Notes: generated from the letters alone by a model not told the origin. Positions 26,550-34,850 are shown, counted from the stretch's first letter. The stretch: 64,000 nucleotides of DNA from CAWDMN01 sp963803155 (GCA_963803155.1 CAWDMN010000034.1:1-64000), one strand, 5' to 3'. Numbers and translations: made by a program.

Positions 26550-26685
26550 TATGCTTTTTACTGAGGGATGTAATCTCATATGTCAAAGGCCAGACGAGAC
26601 TCAGACGGTCTACAGCCGTCCCGGGAACGAAGTCGTCATTCCGGGGCTCCGTCATTTGGTATTTTGCGGTTTGCTTTCGATTCAT
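26494..26685 (-). CDS. Small partner gene overlapping the nucleotidyltransferase
   Basis: 63 aa, MNRKQTAKYQMTEPRNDDFV then PGTAVDRLSLVWPLTYEITS and RLQRHITRLVRR. No family name is certain, but the sequence is strongly protein-like and, as far as I recall, such a short basic protein is common directly upstream of MNT-type genes. Same strand, overlapping frames, so probably translationally coupled. May be an antitoxin or subunit. Confidence 0.6.
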   Translation of the reverse strand: MNRKQTAKYQMTEPRNDDFVPGTAVDRLSLVWPLTYEITSLSKKHNAKRRLQRHITRLVRRAS

Positions 26686-26733
26686 GTTTTCAAAATATCA
26701 TTTTTTGCCAGTTATTTTCAATTTGATAGTTGT

Positions 26734-26796
26734 TCCGAACGCTTCAGGCTCACCGGTAGCCGCGTCTTTTGCGGCCGGGGTAGCCTGTGGTTATAC
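26734..26796 (-). repeat. attC, short
   Basis: R' TCCGAAC, R'' GTTATAC; stem AGGCTCACCGG/CCGGGGTAGCCT. Ends the second SRPBCC cassette. Confidence 0.83.
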
Positions 26797-27273
26797 CCTT
26801 GGATTTCCATGCAGATTTTCAGCCGCTTCCTTAAGAGCCCTGACGCCTTGGTCCAGTGCTTTTGCAAGAATCTTCCTCATGAGACCGGGAAATAACTTCA
26901 CGATCAGCCCGTCGAAAGACTCTTCGGTATAGACATGTGTGCCGTCGTTTCTCTTCTCAAATTTCCAAACATGCACTGCCTTGATGCCAAATGTCTTTCC
27001 CGACCAAACGATTCTATTTGGGGCCTCTATTTCTTCCAGGCAGGAAACAATTTTTGAGCCACCTGCCACCCATACAAACGTAGTGCCCACATCGACCGGT
27101 CCATTCAATTGAATTCTCGAAACGCTTTTGTTCCAAGTTGGCCAGCCTTCAAAATCACTTAAAAGTTTCCATACCGTCGCGATCGGCGCATTGACTAAAA
27201 TCTCCGCAAGACCAATCGCCGGTGCCACTTTGTTCACTTCAACATGGGCCAATGTCGTTCTCCATAAAGGCAT
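26791..27273 (-). CDS. SRPBCC family protein
   Basis: 160 aa polyketide-cyclase/dehydrase-like fold. GLAEILVNAPIATVWKLLSD and FEGWPTWNKSVSRIQLNGPV are the opening, GTTFVWVAGG and VHVWKFEKRNDGTHVYTEES follow, ending in a C-terminal helix GLMRKILAKALDQGVRALKE. Likely binds a hydrophobic small molecule. Complete. Confidence 0.87.
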   Translation of the reverse strand: MPLWRTTLAHVEVNKVAPAIGLAEILVNAPIATVWKLLSDFEGWPTWNKSVSRIQLNGPVDVGTTFVWVAGGSKIVSCLEEIEAPNRIVWSGKTFGIKAVHVWKFEKRNDGTHVYTEESFDGLIVKLFPGLMRKILAKALDQGVRALKEAAENLHGNPRV

Positions 27274-27283
27274 AACGGGCTGG

Positions 27284-27369
27284 AGTTAACCTGCTGCGCC
27301 CGATTCACCGCGCCGCTCCGTCGTCCGGCACGAAGTGCGGGCGACGTCAGGTTGAACGACGTGTTAGCC
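27284..27369 (-). repeat. attC, intermediate length
   Basis: R' AGTTAAC, R'' GTTAGCC; inner CGTCGTCCGGCAC and GTGCGGGCGACG. Ends the DUF2269 cassette. Confidence 0.83.
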
Positions 27370-27840
27370 GTTTGAATTGGATTTTGATTCAACCTTCCAA
27401 ACTCCAATAGCCGAAGCTATTATTGTGAGCAACACATTTAATGCTCCAAATACCGACTCTTGCATATACGCGGCCTTATACTCTGGCTGAAGCTGGCCTT
27501 GTGACAGAGAGCGAAGTGCTATTTCGGTTGCTGAGGCTACCGCGGGAACGGTGAAACAATAAGCATTAATGACGACCAATATGACAATCAGTAGCTTGAT
27601 CTGCATAAAGCGTTGCCTTAGATCATACCGTTTGTAACCCATCCATATTCCGGTAATAGCAAGCGCCCACATTCCAGGAAGCGTGAGGACATTGGTGCCA
27701 GCACTAATGATTTTTCTCCCAAAGGCAATCTGCTCCAAATTGGCACCCGCGATAGACGAAGAAATGACCACAAAGGCAAGAATGCTGCCCAGAAACATTA
27801 TGAGCCCGATAAGGTGCGCCAGCTTCAATCCCCGAGTCAT
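27364..27840 (-). CDS. DUF2269 family membrane protein
   Basis: 158 aa, four helices. MTRGLKLAHLIGLIMFLGSI carries the conserved His near the first helix, later GMWALAITGIWMGYKRYDLR. Function unknown. The longer frame to 27879 runs into the upstream attC; the internal start follows a plausible ribosome site (AAGGAGAAA). Confidence 0.8.
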   Translation of the reverse strand: MTRGLKLAHLIGLIMFLGSILAFVVISSSIAGANLEQIAFGRKIISAGTNVLTLPGMWALAITGIWMGYKRYDLRQRFMQIKLLIVILVVINAYCFTVPAVASATEIALRSLSQGQLQPEYKAAYMQESVFGALNVLLTIIASAIGVWKVESKSNSNG

Positions 27841-27861
27841 TGTTTTTCTCCTTATCAAAAC

Positions 27862-27922
27862 GGCTAACACACCGCCCACCGGCGCGAGCTGCTGGCTCGT
27901 CCGGTGGAGTAAATGGTTGGCA
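27862..27922 (-). repeat. attC, short
   Basis: R' GGCTAAC, R'' GTTGGCA; stem CCCACCGGCGCGAGC/GCTCGTCCGGTGG. Ends the 27974 cassette. Confidence 0.88.
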
Positions 27923-27973
27923 TGTCAGCCAAGCATGTCTGGCAATTTCAGCTCTCCTGTTTCACCATATAAA

Positions 27974-28723
27974 TCAAGGTTCGATATGACCGTATGTCTT
28001 CAAGTGTTGCTCGGAGAGTGATCGTTGTACTTGGCCGTTACGATAGTCCAACAACCAAAGCTGGTCTTGTTCTCCGGTACACATTGGTCCATGCACATCC
28101 GTGTAATTATAATCAGTCCAATCTTCGCCGATAGCCAGAACCAAATGTTCATTATCTAAAAAGCCCAGGATGGCCGCTAATCGGATCTGGCAATTCTTGT
28201 GAAAGGTGGAGGAAAATATTCTATTTAAGTTGGGGAAATAGAATCGGCCCTTTTCCGCGTCATAGATCCAGAGTACGAATCCGCCACCGTCGGCTTCGTA
28301 CTGGAATAGGAAGCACCTCAGGGCCAGAAAATGACACTGGGGAGACCAATCGATCATTTGCAGCCCATTGCCCAGTTCATAAGGATGCGGGAGCAGTTCC
28401 CGAACAACTCGGAAGGATGCATCTTTTGGACCTTTGACCCAAAGCTGGGTTCGGTTGGAGCATTGGCCGTTTTCATGTTTTGCCTGGGTAATCACATAAG
28501 CCTTATATAACCCATCAGCTGAGACTAGGACGGGACTCCGGACTTCCCGTGAGACAAACGGGGGAACCTCGCCACAATCGACGAAAAGTGTTTTATTCAA
28601 ATCTTTATTGAAAGTATCCTCCCATCTGGTTCTTTGGCCCAATGAAATTAATGGGTTCACAGAAAAAGCAAGGAGTATTAGAAAAAGTCTGATCCGGAAT
28701 ATTGGAATGGTTTTTCTTTGCAT
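27974..28723 (-). CDS. Secreted hypothetical protein
   Basis: 249 aa starting MQRKTIPIFRIRLFLILLAF (signal). The mature part contains PVLVSADGLYKAYVITQAKH, WSPQCHFLALRCFLFQYEAD and LVLAIGEDWTDYNYTDVHGP, a beta-rich pattern that could be a partial propeller. No family assigned. Start chosen after the attC and a GGAGA ribosome site. Confidence 0.6.
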   Translation of the reverse strand: MQRKTIPIFRIRLFLILLAFSVNPLISLGQRTRWEDTFNKDLNKTLFVDCGEVPPFVSREVRSPVLVSADGLYKAYVITQAKHENGQCSNRTQLWVKGPKDASFRVVRELLPHPYELGNGLQMIDWSPQCHFLALRCFLFQYEADGGGFVLWIYDAEKGRFYFPNLNRIFSSTFHKNCQIRLAAILGFLDNEHLVLAIGEDWTDYNYTDVHGPMCTGEQDQLWLLDYRNGQVQRSLSEQHLKTYGHIEP

Positions 28724-28746
28724 CTCCTTTTCTCCAGACCCGATTA

Positions 28747-28806
28747 TACCAATGCTGGGCGTCACCGGTGCCGCTTTTCGGCAGCCGGTGAACGCCATTG
28801 TTCGGA
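28747..28806 (-). repeat. attC, short
   Basis: R' TACCAAT (last base changed), R'' GTTCGGA; stem GGGCGTCACCGG/CCGGTGAACGCC. Ends the hicBA cassette. Confidence 0.83.
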
Positions 28807-28814
28807 ATTTTTGC

Positions 28815-28988
28815 CTATTTGATCCCCAGCTGTTTTTCGATCAATCGAACCAGGGAGTCTTTGATCTCAGGATGCCGGGGGACAGGAGCTCTGCGGCCAT
28901 TTTTCGGATTAGCATAAATGTCGTGGCGGGATCCATGGTGGTGCAAGTAGCAACCACTGCGGACAAGTGAACGGACGAACTCGCTTCT
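28815..28988 (-). CDS. hicA: HicA-type toxin without an evident start codon
   Basis: Frame reads KRSEFVRSLVRSGCYLHHHG, SRHDIYANPKNGRRAPVPRH and ends LIEKQLGIK. This is the double-stranded RNA-binding-like HicA fold with its catalytic His in SRHDIY. No ATG, GTG or TTG is in frame upstream: the codon before KRS is GTA, and hicB ends in another frame immediately before. Either a start codon was lost or one base is missing. Confidence 0.75.
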   Translation of the reverse strand, partial: RSEFVRSLVRSGCYLHHHGSRHDIYANPKNGRRAPVPRHPEIKDSLVRLIEKQLGIK

Positions 28989-28990
28989 TT

Positions 28991-29197
28991 TTACACCTCA
29001 ACTCCGAACTCGAGGGTTCTTGAGTCGGTGTGTTCTGGCTCCGGTTCGGATTTGAGCATCATCCGATAAGCGTCCGCAATGTTTTCTTTGAGTTCCTCTA
29101 AGGTTTCGCCTTGACTAAATACTCCGGGGATTTCTCGCAGTTTACCCACGAACCACCCTTCATCTATCCAGTACTCCAAGGTAAAACATCGTTTCAT
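28991..29197 (-). CDS. hicB: HicB-type antitoxin
   Basis: 68 aa. MKRCFTLEYWIDEGWFVGKL then EIPGVFSQGETLEELKENIA and YRMMLKSEPEPEH is the HicB pseudo-RNase H half; a DNA-binding tail is absent or very short. It precedes hicA with no gap, an order opposite to the commonest hicAB arrangement. Confidence 0.85.
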   Translation of the reverse strand: MKRCFTLEYWIDEGWFVGKLREIPGVFSQGETLEELKENIADAYRMMLKSEPEPEHTDSRTLEFGVEV

Positions 29198-29254
29198 GAT
29201 TTCACCCTCAACTTCAGTCTAGCAGATACGCTAAATTCCCTCAATCTCCACCGT

Positions 29255-29386
29255 TCCGAACGCCCGCGCCTCGGCCGCCACGGCCGGAATGATGTTGAAC
29301 CAAAGAATGCTTTTGAATATTCAACGTCCTTGAAAGAAGCCGCTGGTCCGTCAGCTGACGGATCGGCTGAAGGCCGCTTGTTGGGA
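29255..29386 (-). repeat. attC, long
   Basis: R' TCCGAAC, R'' GTTGGGA, 132 bp, with CCGTCAGCTGACGG in the inner part. Ends the 29397 cassette. Confidence 0.9.
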
Positions 29387-29396
29387 TTTCCTATTT

Positions 29397-30005
29397 TTAG
29401 CTTTTGTCTGTTCCCATTCTTATTTTGGCGTTCTCTTCTTTGAGATCGAAGCGCTTTTTGACCAACTTGATCGAACCAATGAAGGATTTAACCAACTCTT
29501 CAATATCGATGGATGCTGGCGATATCGCTAGAACATAAACACCGTCTTTAGACGCGACAGAAATCATGTAGAGATTCATGAATTGGCCAACATTTTCCCC
29601 GTATATATCGAGCTTGATGACCATGATGTCTTCTCTTGTGCCCCGAAGATCACTACGGTCCGTGTCATCGACCTTTCTGGCTTGCTTACGCCAATACTCG
29701 AGCTCCGACTGTCGATGTGCCTCAAGAAAGCTTTTTCCAGTACCTAAGCTACTTTTTTCGGCAAAGGTAATCATGAGACCGAGGTTCGGGTTCAACAAAA
29801 CATGGTAGGCGTCTTGTAGCTTCACTTGGCTGCCTATAATCGAATATTCCAAGAATTCATCATTTCGAGCGTAGAATCCTTTCCAGCCATTATCAATTCG
29901 CATGTAAATTGGGTCACGAGGCAAAACAGTATCATCAGCAAAGGCAGGAAAACTAGGAAGAACGAGCATGCAGGCCAGCACCAAAGCAGAAAATGAATGT
30001 CTCAT
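29397..30005 (-). CDS. Periplasmic hypothetical protein
   Basis: 202 aa from MRHSFSALVLACMLVLPSFP with a clear signal peptidase site AFA-DD. The mature part DPIYMRIDNGWKGFYARNDE and LLNPNLGLMITFAEKSSLGT ends in a helical C-terminus EELVKSFIGSIKLVKKRFDL. No family recognised. The frame upstream of 30005 crosses the next attC and is not used. Confidence 0.65.
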   Translation of the reverse strand: MRHSFSALVLACMLVLPSFPAFADDTVLPRDPIYMRIDNGWKGFYARNDEFLEYSIIGSQVKLQDAYHVLLNPNLGLMITFAEKSSLGTGKSFLEAHRQSELEYWRKQARKVDDTDRSDLRGTREDIMVIKLDIYGENVGQFMNLYMISVASKDGVYVLAISPASIDIEELVKSFIGSIKLVKKRFDLKEENAKIRMGTDKS

Positions 30006-30039
30006 GTTCTTGTTTCCCATTTCCTTTTTGACAAATTGA

Positions 30040-30103
30040 TTCCAACGCTGGGCATCAGCGGTCGCACGATTTTTGTGCGATCCACTGAATGCCTTTGTTG
30101 GCA
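30040..30103 (-). repeat. attC, short
   Basis: R' TTCCAAC, R'' GTTGGCA; stem GGGCATCAGCGG / CCACTGAATGCC with inner TCGCACGA/TGTGCGA. Ends an ORF-less cassette (30104-30266). Confidence 0.88.
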
Positions 30104-30266
30104 ATTAATTTGCATATTTAATCAGGTTCCAGCTGTCAAATATTTTTCTTGGCAGTTTTGTGATTTTCTTAATGATCGATAAATTCAGTACAAGATCCGT
30201 TTACAGAATCAGTATCAGCGCCCTTGAATTCAAAAGCAGACAGATTAGGATCAACTTGTCCAGAAA
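30104..30266 (-). other. ORF-less cassette
   Basis: About 160 AT-rich bases between two attC sites. All - strand frames are closed or trivial. May carry a promoter or small RNA, or be a deletion remnant. Confidence 0.45.
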
Positions 30267-30319
30267 TTGCCACAGCTCTCCAGCCAGCGCGCCTTTTGCA
30301 CTGGGGGAGTTTGTTGGGA
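30267..30319 (-). repeat. attC, short, degenerate
   Basis: R' TTGCCAC (changed), R'' GTTGGGA; stem CTCTCCAGCCAGCGC/GCACTGGGGGAG. Ends the GH5 cassette. Confidence 0.65.
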
Positions 30320-30446
30320 ACCAATTATCCAGAATTCTAAAAGTTTTGAGTCAGGCACTCTGTGGCGCTTAGTGGCTCAGAGTAACTCAGTGGCCTCATT
30401 GGCTCCCAAACGGACTAGCGATTTTGGCGCGCCTCTCCGTATCTGC

Positions 30447-31553
30447 TCACCGGTGGTTCTTTCCCCCTAACAACGCTTTTAGCAAGGGTTCATTCCACTG
30501 CATCTTTTTAAGGTCAAATACCCCAAAGACTGAACAAAATTCCCAATACCCCCAAGATATTCCATGTTGGTTGGCTTGTTCGACCATGAATTGAGTCCAG
30601 CGTGTGCGGGAATTCGTATCCACAGTATTTAAGGCGCCGAATTCACCCAAAAACAATACGCGATGATGTTCTGTAGCCCAAGCCTGCGCCTGGTCGAAAT
30701 CCTGCATAATTGCCTGCTTTTCTGCCGGGGTGCCCATCCATTTTGTTCCAATCCATTTCTCTGAGCCCTTTATCCAATTTGCACCTTGGTGTGTGAACTC
30801 TACGGGAGAAAAATAATAAAGCCGGACGATGGTGTTGGATTCATCCTTAGGCAAATCAAGTTGAGTTAATTCCCCCATATTTCCCCCGGATATCGGACAA
30901 ACCATGACTGTACGATCCGGATTGGATTCGCGGATTATCGCCAAGACTTTGGAGGTGATTTGATTCCATTGTGAAGCGGTAAATGGGTAAGCTGGCTCAT
31001 TGGATATTTCAAAAAAAACCTTTTCATTCGGCTGGTTTTTGAAATGGTTGGCGATCTGTTTCCAGATGGCGTAAAACCGTGGCATTTCATCTTCCGGATT
31101 GGAATGGAATATGCCCCCCCCATAATGATGTGGTCTAATAAGGACAGCTAGATGGTTCTTCAGACCCTGCGCAACCGCCCAATCGATCCGTCCGAGAAAT
31201 TCAGGATCGATCTCATAAGGAGCTTTGTTGCTGGCATGTGCTGACCACCTTATGGGGATAACGACAGAATTGAACCCGGCCTGCTTAATAGCTGAAAAAT
31301 ACGATTCTTCAAGGGTGATTCCCCACTCCCCTTCACGAGGCGCATCCAGCGCACCGGCAAGATTGATTCCTCGGCCTAATTGCCTGCTTGCATTTATTGC
31401 CCGACTGTTGATTTCAGAACCCAAATTTAATGAGGAAATCATCCCCCCGAATATGTTGAACAGGATTAAACCCAAGGGAAAAGTAAGCCAGATTTTAAAG
31501 TTTAGGAATTTTTCGAGCGGTCTATTTGCCAAATTATTCCCCCTCTCTTGCAT
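30447..31553 (-). CDS. Glycoside hydrolase family 5-like protein with N-terminal anchor
   Basis: 368 aa. A hydrophobic anchor WLTFPLGLILFNIFGGM precedes a TIM-barrel endoglucanase-type domain. Visible are RQLGRGINLAGALD, GFNSVVIPIRW, the acid/base FFEISNEP (Glu186) and the nucleophile VLFLGEFGALN (Glu304). Likely acts on a beta-glucan or mannan outside the cytoplasm. Large and enzymatically complete for a cassette. attC on the 3' side is weak; the next attC (31832) marks its 5' end. Confidence 0.85.
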   Translation of the reverse strand: MQERGNNLANRPLEKFLNFKIWLTFPLGLILFNIFGGMISSLNLGSEINSRAINASRQLGRGINLAGALDAPREGEWGITLEESYFSAIKQAGFNSVVIPIRWSAHASNKAPYEIDPEFLGRIDWAVAQGLKNHLAVLIRPHHYGGGIFHSNPEDEMPRFYAIWKQIANHFKNQPNEKVFFEISNEPAYPFTASQWNQITSKVLAIIRESNPDRTVMVCPISGGNMGELTQLDLPKDESNTIVRLYYFSPVEFTHQGANWIKGSEKWIGTKWMGTPAEKQAIMQDFDQAQAWATEHHRVLFLGEFGALNTVDTNSRTRWTQFMVEQANQHGISWGYWEFCSVFGVFDLKKMQWNEPLLKALLGGKNHR

Positions 31554-31722
31554 AGCCCCGCCTGTGGCTTTTGTTGGAAGATGATGGTCAGTTTGTACAA
31601 CCCGCCTTTTTTCCCCCTGTCCACACCTGCATTGTCACACAGTGAATTTAGACTGCATTTTCAGTTTGCCAGTTATTCTTGTGGATCGAGATATATTCCA
31701 AGTGGGCAACTGAAACCTTGTC

Positions 31723-31825
31723 TCACGGAGTCATGGAGCCACGGAGAATTATTATTCATTTGAGGTATCTGACCAAGGGAGTTATTTTTTCGATCTCCTT
31801 GCCTTGGTGTTGCTCTCTGATACAA
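31723..31825. repeat. Imperfect inverted repeat of the CACGGAG type (copy 1)
   Basis: Starts GTCTCACGGAGTCATGGAGC and ends CCTTGCCTTGGTGTTGCTCT, then CAATTGCGGCGCCAAC leads directly into the attC R' box. More diverged relative of copies at 42011 and 42915. Lies in the leader of the GH5 cassette. Confidence 0.6.
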
Positions 31826-31831
31826 TTGCGG

Positions 31832-31891
31832 CGCCAACGCCCGGCATCAGCCGCGGCGCTCGGCGCCGTCGGCTGCATGTCGTTGTTGGGC
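31832..31891 (-). repeat. attC, short
   Basis: R' CGCCAAC, R'' GTTGGGC; stem GGCATCAGCCGCGGCGC / GCGCCGTCGGCTGCATG. Ends the 31847 cassette. Confidence 0.9.
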
Positions 31892-32440
31892 GGTGGCAAC
31901 GGACCGATACTCGTGTTCCGCGACCGCCCGTCCCACAGCCGCAAATGTCAGGAGGGTCAAGCCTGTATACCAAGCACCGATGCTGAAACTGCTCGACCAG
32001 TACATCGCGATCATGAGCCCCCCACCGGTGAGGAGAGCCGCAAGCACGAGGAACATCCGCATGCCGTAAAGAAACGCAAAAGGAAGATAATGCGCGCCCA
32101 AGAGAACCATCATCCCCGGGTAAAACCACGTCAGCCGGTACATGCCAACGGGGACAAGCAGCGGCATTGAGAGCGGAAGGACGAAGGCGACCTGCATACC
32201 CAGGTTCCGGAGTGAGTTCGTTGCGCTCAATGAGGTTCGTGCACCTGCCACCTGGAGGAGCAGTTCGGTGACTGGGAATATGAAGAACCCTCCCAGCACC
32301 AGCGTGGTGATCGCAGAGCGAGGCCCGCTCCATTGGGCCAGACTGGCCGAAACAAGCCATAACAGTCCCGAGACAAGTTGTCCATAGAAACCTCCGACAT
32401 ACCGTGTTCGCATCTCCCACTGCGCATCTTCGATTCTCAC
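31847..32440 (-). CDS. Integral membrane protein (DUF7010-like)
   Basis: 197 aa, about six helices, MRIEDAQWEMRTRYVGGFYG at the start, GARTSLSATNSLRNLGMQVA and HYLPFAFLYGMRMFLVLAAL in the middle. The charged N-terminus and helix spacing fit DUF7010 as I remember it; the name is tentative. The last 15 or so codons are inside the attC. Confidence 0.7.
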   Translation of the reverse strand: MRIEDAQWEMRTRYVGGFYGQLVSGLLWLVSASLAQWSGPRSAITTLVLGGFFIFPVTELLLQVAGARTSLSATNSLRNLGMQVAFVLPLSMPLLVPVGMYRLTWFYPGMMVLLGAHYLPFAFLYGMRMFLVLAALLTGGGLMIAMYWSSSFSIGAWYTGLTLLTFAAVGRAVAEHEYRSVATAQQRHAADGAERRG

Positions 32441-32473
32441 GTTGACATTCTCCTATAGGCACGATCGATGTTT

Positions 32474-32548
32474 GCCCAACGGCACGCATAACCGGCTGGC
32501 AATGGTGCGTGGCGGAATTGCCAGTCCGAGTTGATGCGGTTGTTAGGA
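32474..32548 (-). repeat. attC, short
   Basis: R' GCCCAAC, R'' GTTAGGA; stem CCGGCTGGCAAT / ATTGCCAGTCCG. Ends the GAF cassette. Confidence 0.85.
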
Positions 32549-33241
32549 TCCCATATTGAGTTCTGGATAAAGCAATTTTTCACACTTAGGGCAAATGCCG
32601 TGGCTGAAGTCAGCTGTGGGATGTTTGACAAGATAATGCTCAATAGGATTCCAATTGTCTTGATCGTCTCGGATGCTCTTGCAGTTTGCACAAATAGGTA
32701 CCAGACCTCGAAGGGCCTGAATCTCCGTCAAATAATCCATCAGTTTTCTGTTCTTATCTCCGAGACTCTGATTCATATAGATCATTTCGAGATGCGACTC
32801 GATCAAGTGGCGGAATTTCGCCATGAGCTTCTCAATTGTTTCTGAATACTCATTTGCCTTGCTATCCAAGACACAAATGGTTCCAAAAGGCGTTTTGTCT
32901 GGCAAGAGAATGGGAAATCCCAAATAGGAAATCATATTCAGCTTGACGTCTGGGTTGTTTTTCCATTTTGCATCTGCCAAGGCGTCAGGAACGAGAAGCT
33001 TATTCTGTGTCTTGAGCACCATCTCGCAATACAGACCGGAGCCGAATAACATTTCCTTAACTCCGGGATGGTAAGGGTTGCCCTCGCTATTGCTCGAAAC
33101 GAAAACCTCAACATGAGGGTCCAGAAACCGCATGATCAATGCAGCAGGAATCCTACATATTTCAGCCAAAATGTTGGCAATTTCCTGCCAATTGGCCAAA
33201 ATGTCTGCGGGCACTTCAATCTTATCTTTTTCGTCTATCAT
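32543..33241 (-). CDS. GAF domain protein with C-terminal zinc-finger-like tail
   Basis: 232 aa from MIDEKDKIEVPADILANWQE. The GAF domain spans about residues 10-160 (ILAEICRIPAALIMRFLDPH, LGFPILLPDKTPFGTICVLD). The tail LRGLVPICANCKSIRDDQDN ... GICPKCEKLL has two Cys pairs of a type often seen at the end of histidine-kinase-associated sensor proteins. No output domain follows. Could be a truncated sensor or a stand-alone signal binder. Confidence 0.83.
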   Translation of the reverse strand: MIDEKDKIEVPADILANWQEIANILAEICRIPAALIMRFLDPHVEVFVSSNSEGNPYHPGVKEMLFGSGLYCEMVLKTQNKLLVPDALADAKWKNNPDVKLNMISYLGFPILLPDKTPFGTICVLDSKANEYSETIEKLMAKFRHLIESHLEMIYMNQSLGDKNRKLMDYLTEIQALRGLVPICANCKSIRDDQDNWNPIEHYLVKHPTADFSHGICPKCEKLLYPELNMGS

Positions 33242-33250
33242 TATTCTTGC

Positions 33251-33320
33251 TCCTAACGTCACGGCTGAGGCGCTGGCGCGCCTTTCAGCGCCACGTCCGG
33301 TGGAGTGGAATTGTTATGCG
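33251..33320 (-). repeat. attC, short
   Basis: R' TCCTAAC, R'' GTTATGC; inner GGCGCTGGCGCGCC / CAGCGCC. Ends the brnTA fusion cassette. Confidence 0.83.
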
Positions 33321-33814
33321 GTCTTTTCGTACCGTGACGCATACCGGTCGAGAACTTCTCGTATCATCTTCTGATAAGACGTCTTGTGTTTTTTGGCTTG
33401 TCTCTTGAAAAAATCGATACTAGATCTTTTCAGCGAGATAGTGATCTTTCGGTGGTCTTCATTCAAAATCAGCTGCTCGGGGGGAGGGAGGAAATCCTGC
33501 ACTACCCTTAAATTACCCATCGGTTCTTCAGAATATTTTATTTTGGGTTTCATAAATCTTCCTTCCTTTCGCCAGTAGCCAGCCCCATAGATGCGAATGA
33601 CTCCGTTACGATAAGTAAACCGGACGGTCAAAATGCCCTCATTCACCTGTCCCATACAATAATGGCGGTCTTCGTCAGAGCTATGGGATATATCTTCTGC
33701 AATAACGCGGTGCGGATCGAAAAATGCTTGTTGAGCTATAGTGAATGAGATGCCATGCTTTGATTGGTTTTCTCTGTCTTTCTCCTCATCCCATTCAAAT
33801 TTCGTTTTTTCCAC
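33314..33814 (-). CDS. BrnT-BrnA toxin-antitoxin in one continuous ORF
   Basis: 166 aa. Residues 1-87 are BrnT-like (KFEWDEEKDRENQSKHGISF, VIRIYGAGYWRKEGRF). From residue 88 (MKPKIKYSEEPMGNL) the same frame continues with a BrnA-like ribbon-helix-helix antitoxin (RKITISLKRSSIDFFKRQAK, SYQKMIREVLDRYASRY). Normally these are two genes with overlapping or adjacent frames. Here no stop separates them, so the product may be a fusion or two proteins with an internal start. Base-exact checking of the junction is needed to exclude an indel. Confidence 0.85.
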   Translation of the reverse strand: MEKTKFEWDEEKDRENQSKHGISFTIAQQAFFDPHRVIAEDISHSSDEDRHYCMGQVNEGILTVRFTYRNGVIRIYGAGYWRKEGRFMKPKIKYSEEPMGNLRVVQDFLPPPEQLILNEDHRKITISLKRSSIDFFKRQAKKHKTSYQKMIREVLDRYASRYEKTA

Positions 33815-33888
33815 AGATATAAAATAACACTCTCAATCGATAATAGCAATACAATAATATGGTTATTTATATGGCTGTCCGATGCCCC

Positions 33889-33951
33889 GCATAACGATTG
33901 GCGTCACCGGCGCGCGCTGTTGGCGCGTCTGGTGGAGTGGAATCGTTAGGC
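33889..33951 (-). repeat. attC, short
   Basis: R' GCATAAC, R'' GTTAGGC; stem GCGTCACCGGCGCGCGC / GCGCGTCTGGTGG. Ends the 33946 methyltransferase cassette. Confidence 0.9.
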
Positions 33952-34713
33952 CGGTTTGATGCCCATGCCTAAGACGATAGGAACGGCATAGTGCAGATCC
34001 GACCCAACCCAATGGGCGGAGATACCACATCGGTCTTCGCCCACATCTGCGCGCACCAGCGCGCGTATTCGTTCTGCCCCACCCGGCACTGGGAACGAGG
34101 CCGCTAGTTGCTGTTCGAGAGCCATCTCGACCTTGTACTCGCCAAACTGGACAGAGTGAAGACCGCTTATTTCAAACAGGTTTGCGAACTCATCGCGACT
34201 GAGGGCGTGGACATGTGATGGATCCCGAAGCAACTCGATTTCATCGTAACTAGCAGTTTTGTCGGCTGGTTGTGCCACGTCAGCGACCAACACACGACCA
34301 CCAGGCCGACACACCCTCACCATTTCTGCGAGTACCACCTTTGGTTTCAGGAAGTGATGAAATGAATAGCGGGTGATTACGAGTGTGAACATGGCATCGG
34401 GGAATGGTAAAGGTTCGGCAGACCCAACAACCCAGTTCATTTTGGCAAGACCGCGCTCGAGTCGGGCCTGTTCTGCTTGGCGGATCATCTCAGGAGTGAT
34501 ATCGAGGCCTGTGATTTGGGCAACGAATGGCGCAAAATGGCAAGCCACTAAACCTGGTCCACAAGCGACATCCAATACACAATCCGAGGTGGATGGATTG
34601 GCGAGACTGACAAGCATATCGAGAGCAGAAGAGTGCCCTGGCAGCTTGGCAAAGGGAATCGCCTGCTTCGTGAATTGATCGATGGTTAAGGCTTGGTGAG
34701 ATCTTGCATCCAC
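33946..34713 (-). CDS. Class I SAM-dependent methyltransferase
   Basis: 255 aa. Motif I VLDVACGPGLVACHFAPFVA, motif II ITGLDITPEMIRQAEQARLE, motif IV FTLVITRYSFHHFLKPKVVL and CRPGGRVLVADVAQPADKT place it in the Methyltransf_11/UbiE-like group. Acceptor unknown. Complete, one of the most canonical cassettes. Confidence 0.92.
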   Translation of the reverse strand: MDARSHQALTIDQFTKQAIPFAKLPGHSSALDMLVSLANPSTSDCVLDVACGPGLVACHFAPFVAQITGLDITPEMIRQAEQARLERGLAKMNWVVGSAEPLPFPDAMFTLVITRYSFHHFLKPKVVLAEMVRVCRPGGRVLVADVAQPADKTASYDEIELLRDPSHVHALSRDEFANLFEISGLHSVQFGEYKVEMALEQQLAASFPVPGGAERIRALVRADVGEDRCGISAHWVGSDLHYAVPIVLGMGIKPA

Positions 34714-34732
34714 GGTTGCTCCTGGTGAAGCG

Positions 34733-34794
34733 GCCTAACGCTGGGCGTCACCGGTGCGCGCTGTTGGCGCGTCCGGTGAACGCCATGGTTAGAA
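34733..34794 (-). repeat. attC, short, canonical
   Basis: R' GCCTAAC, R'' GTTAGAA; stem GGGCGTCACCGG/CCGGTGAACGCC with loop part GTGCGCGCTGTTGGCGCG. Good reference site for the short class. Ends the 34851 cassette. Confidence 0.93.
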
Positions 34795-34850
34795 ATTGTT
34801 TGGGGGGGCTTTTTTTGATGCCATAATCTCCCCATGCGAAGTTGAATCAA

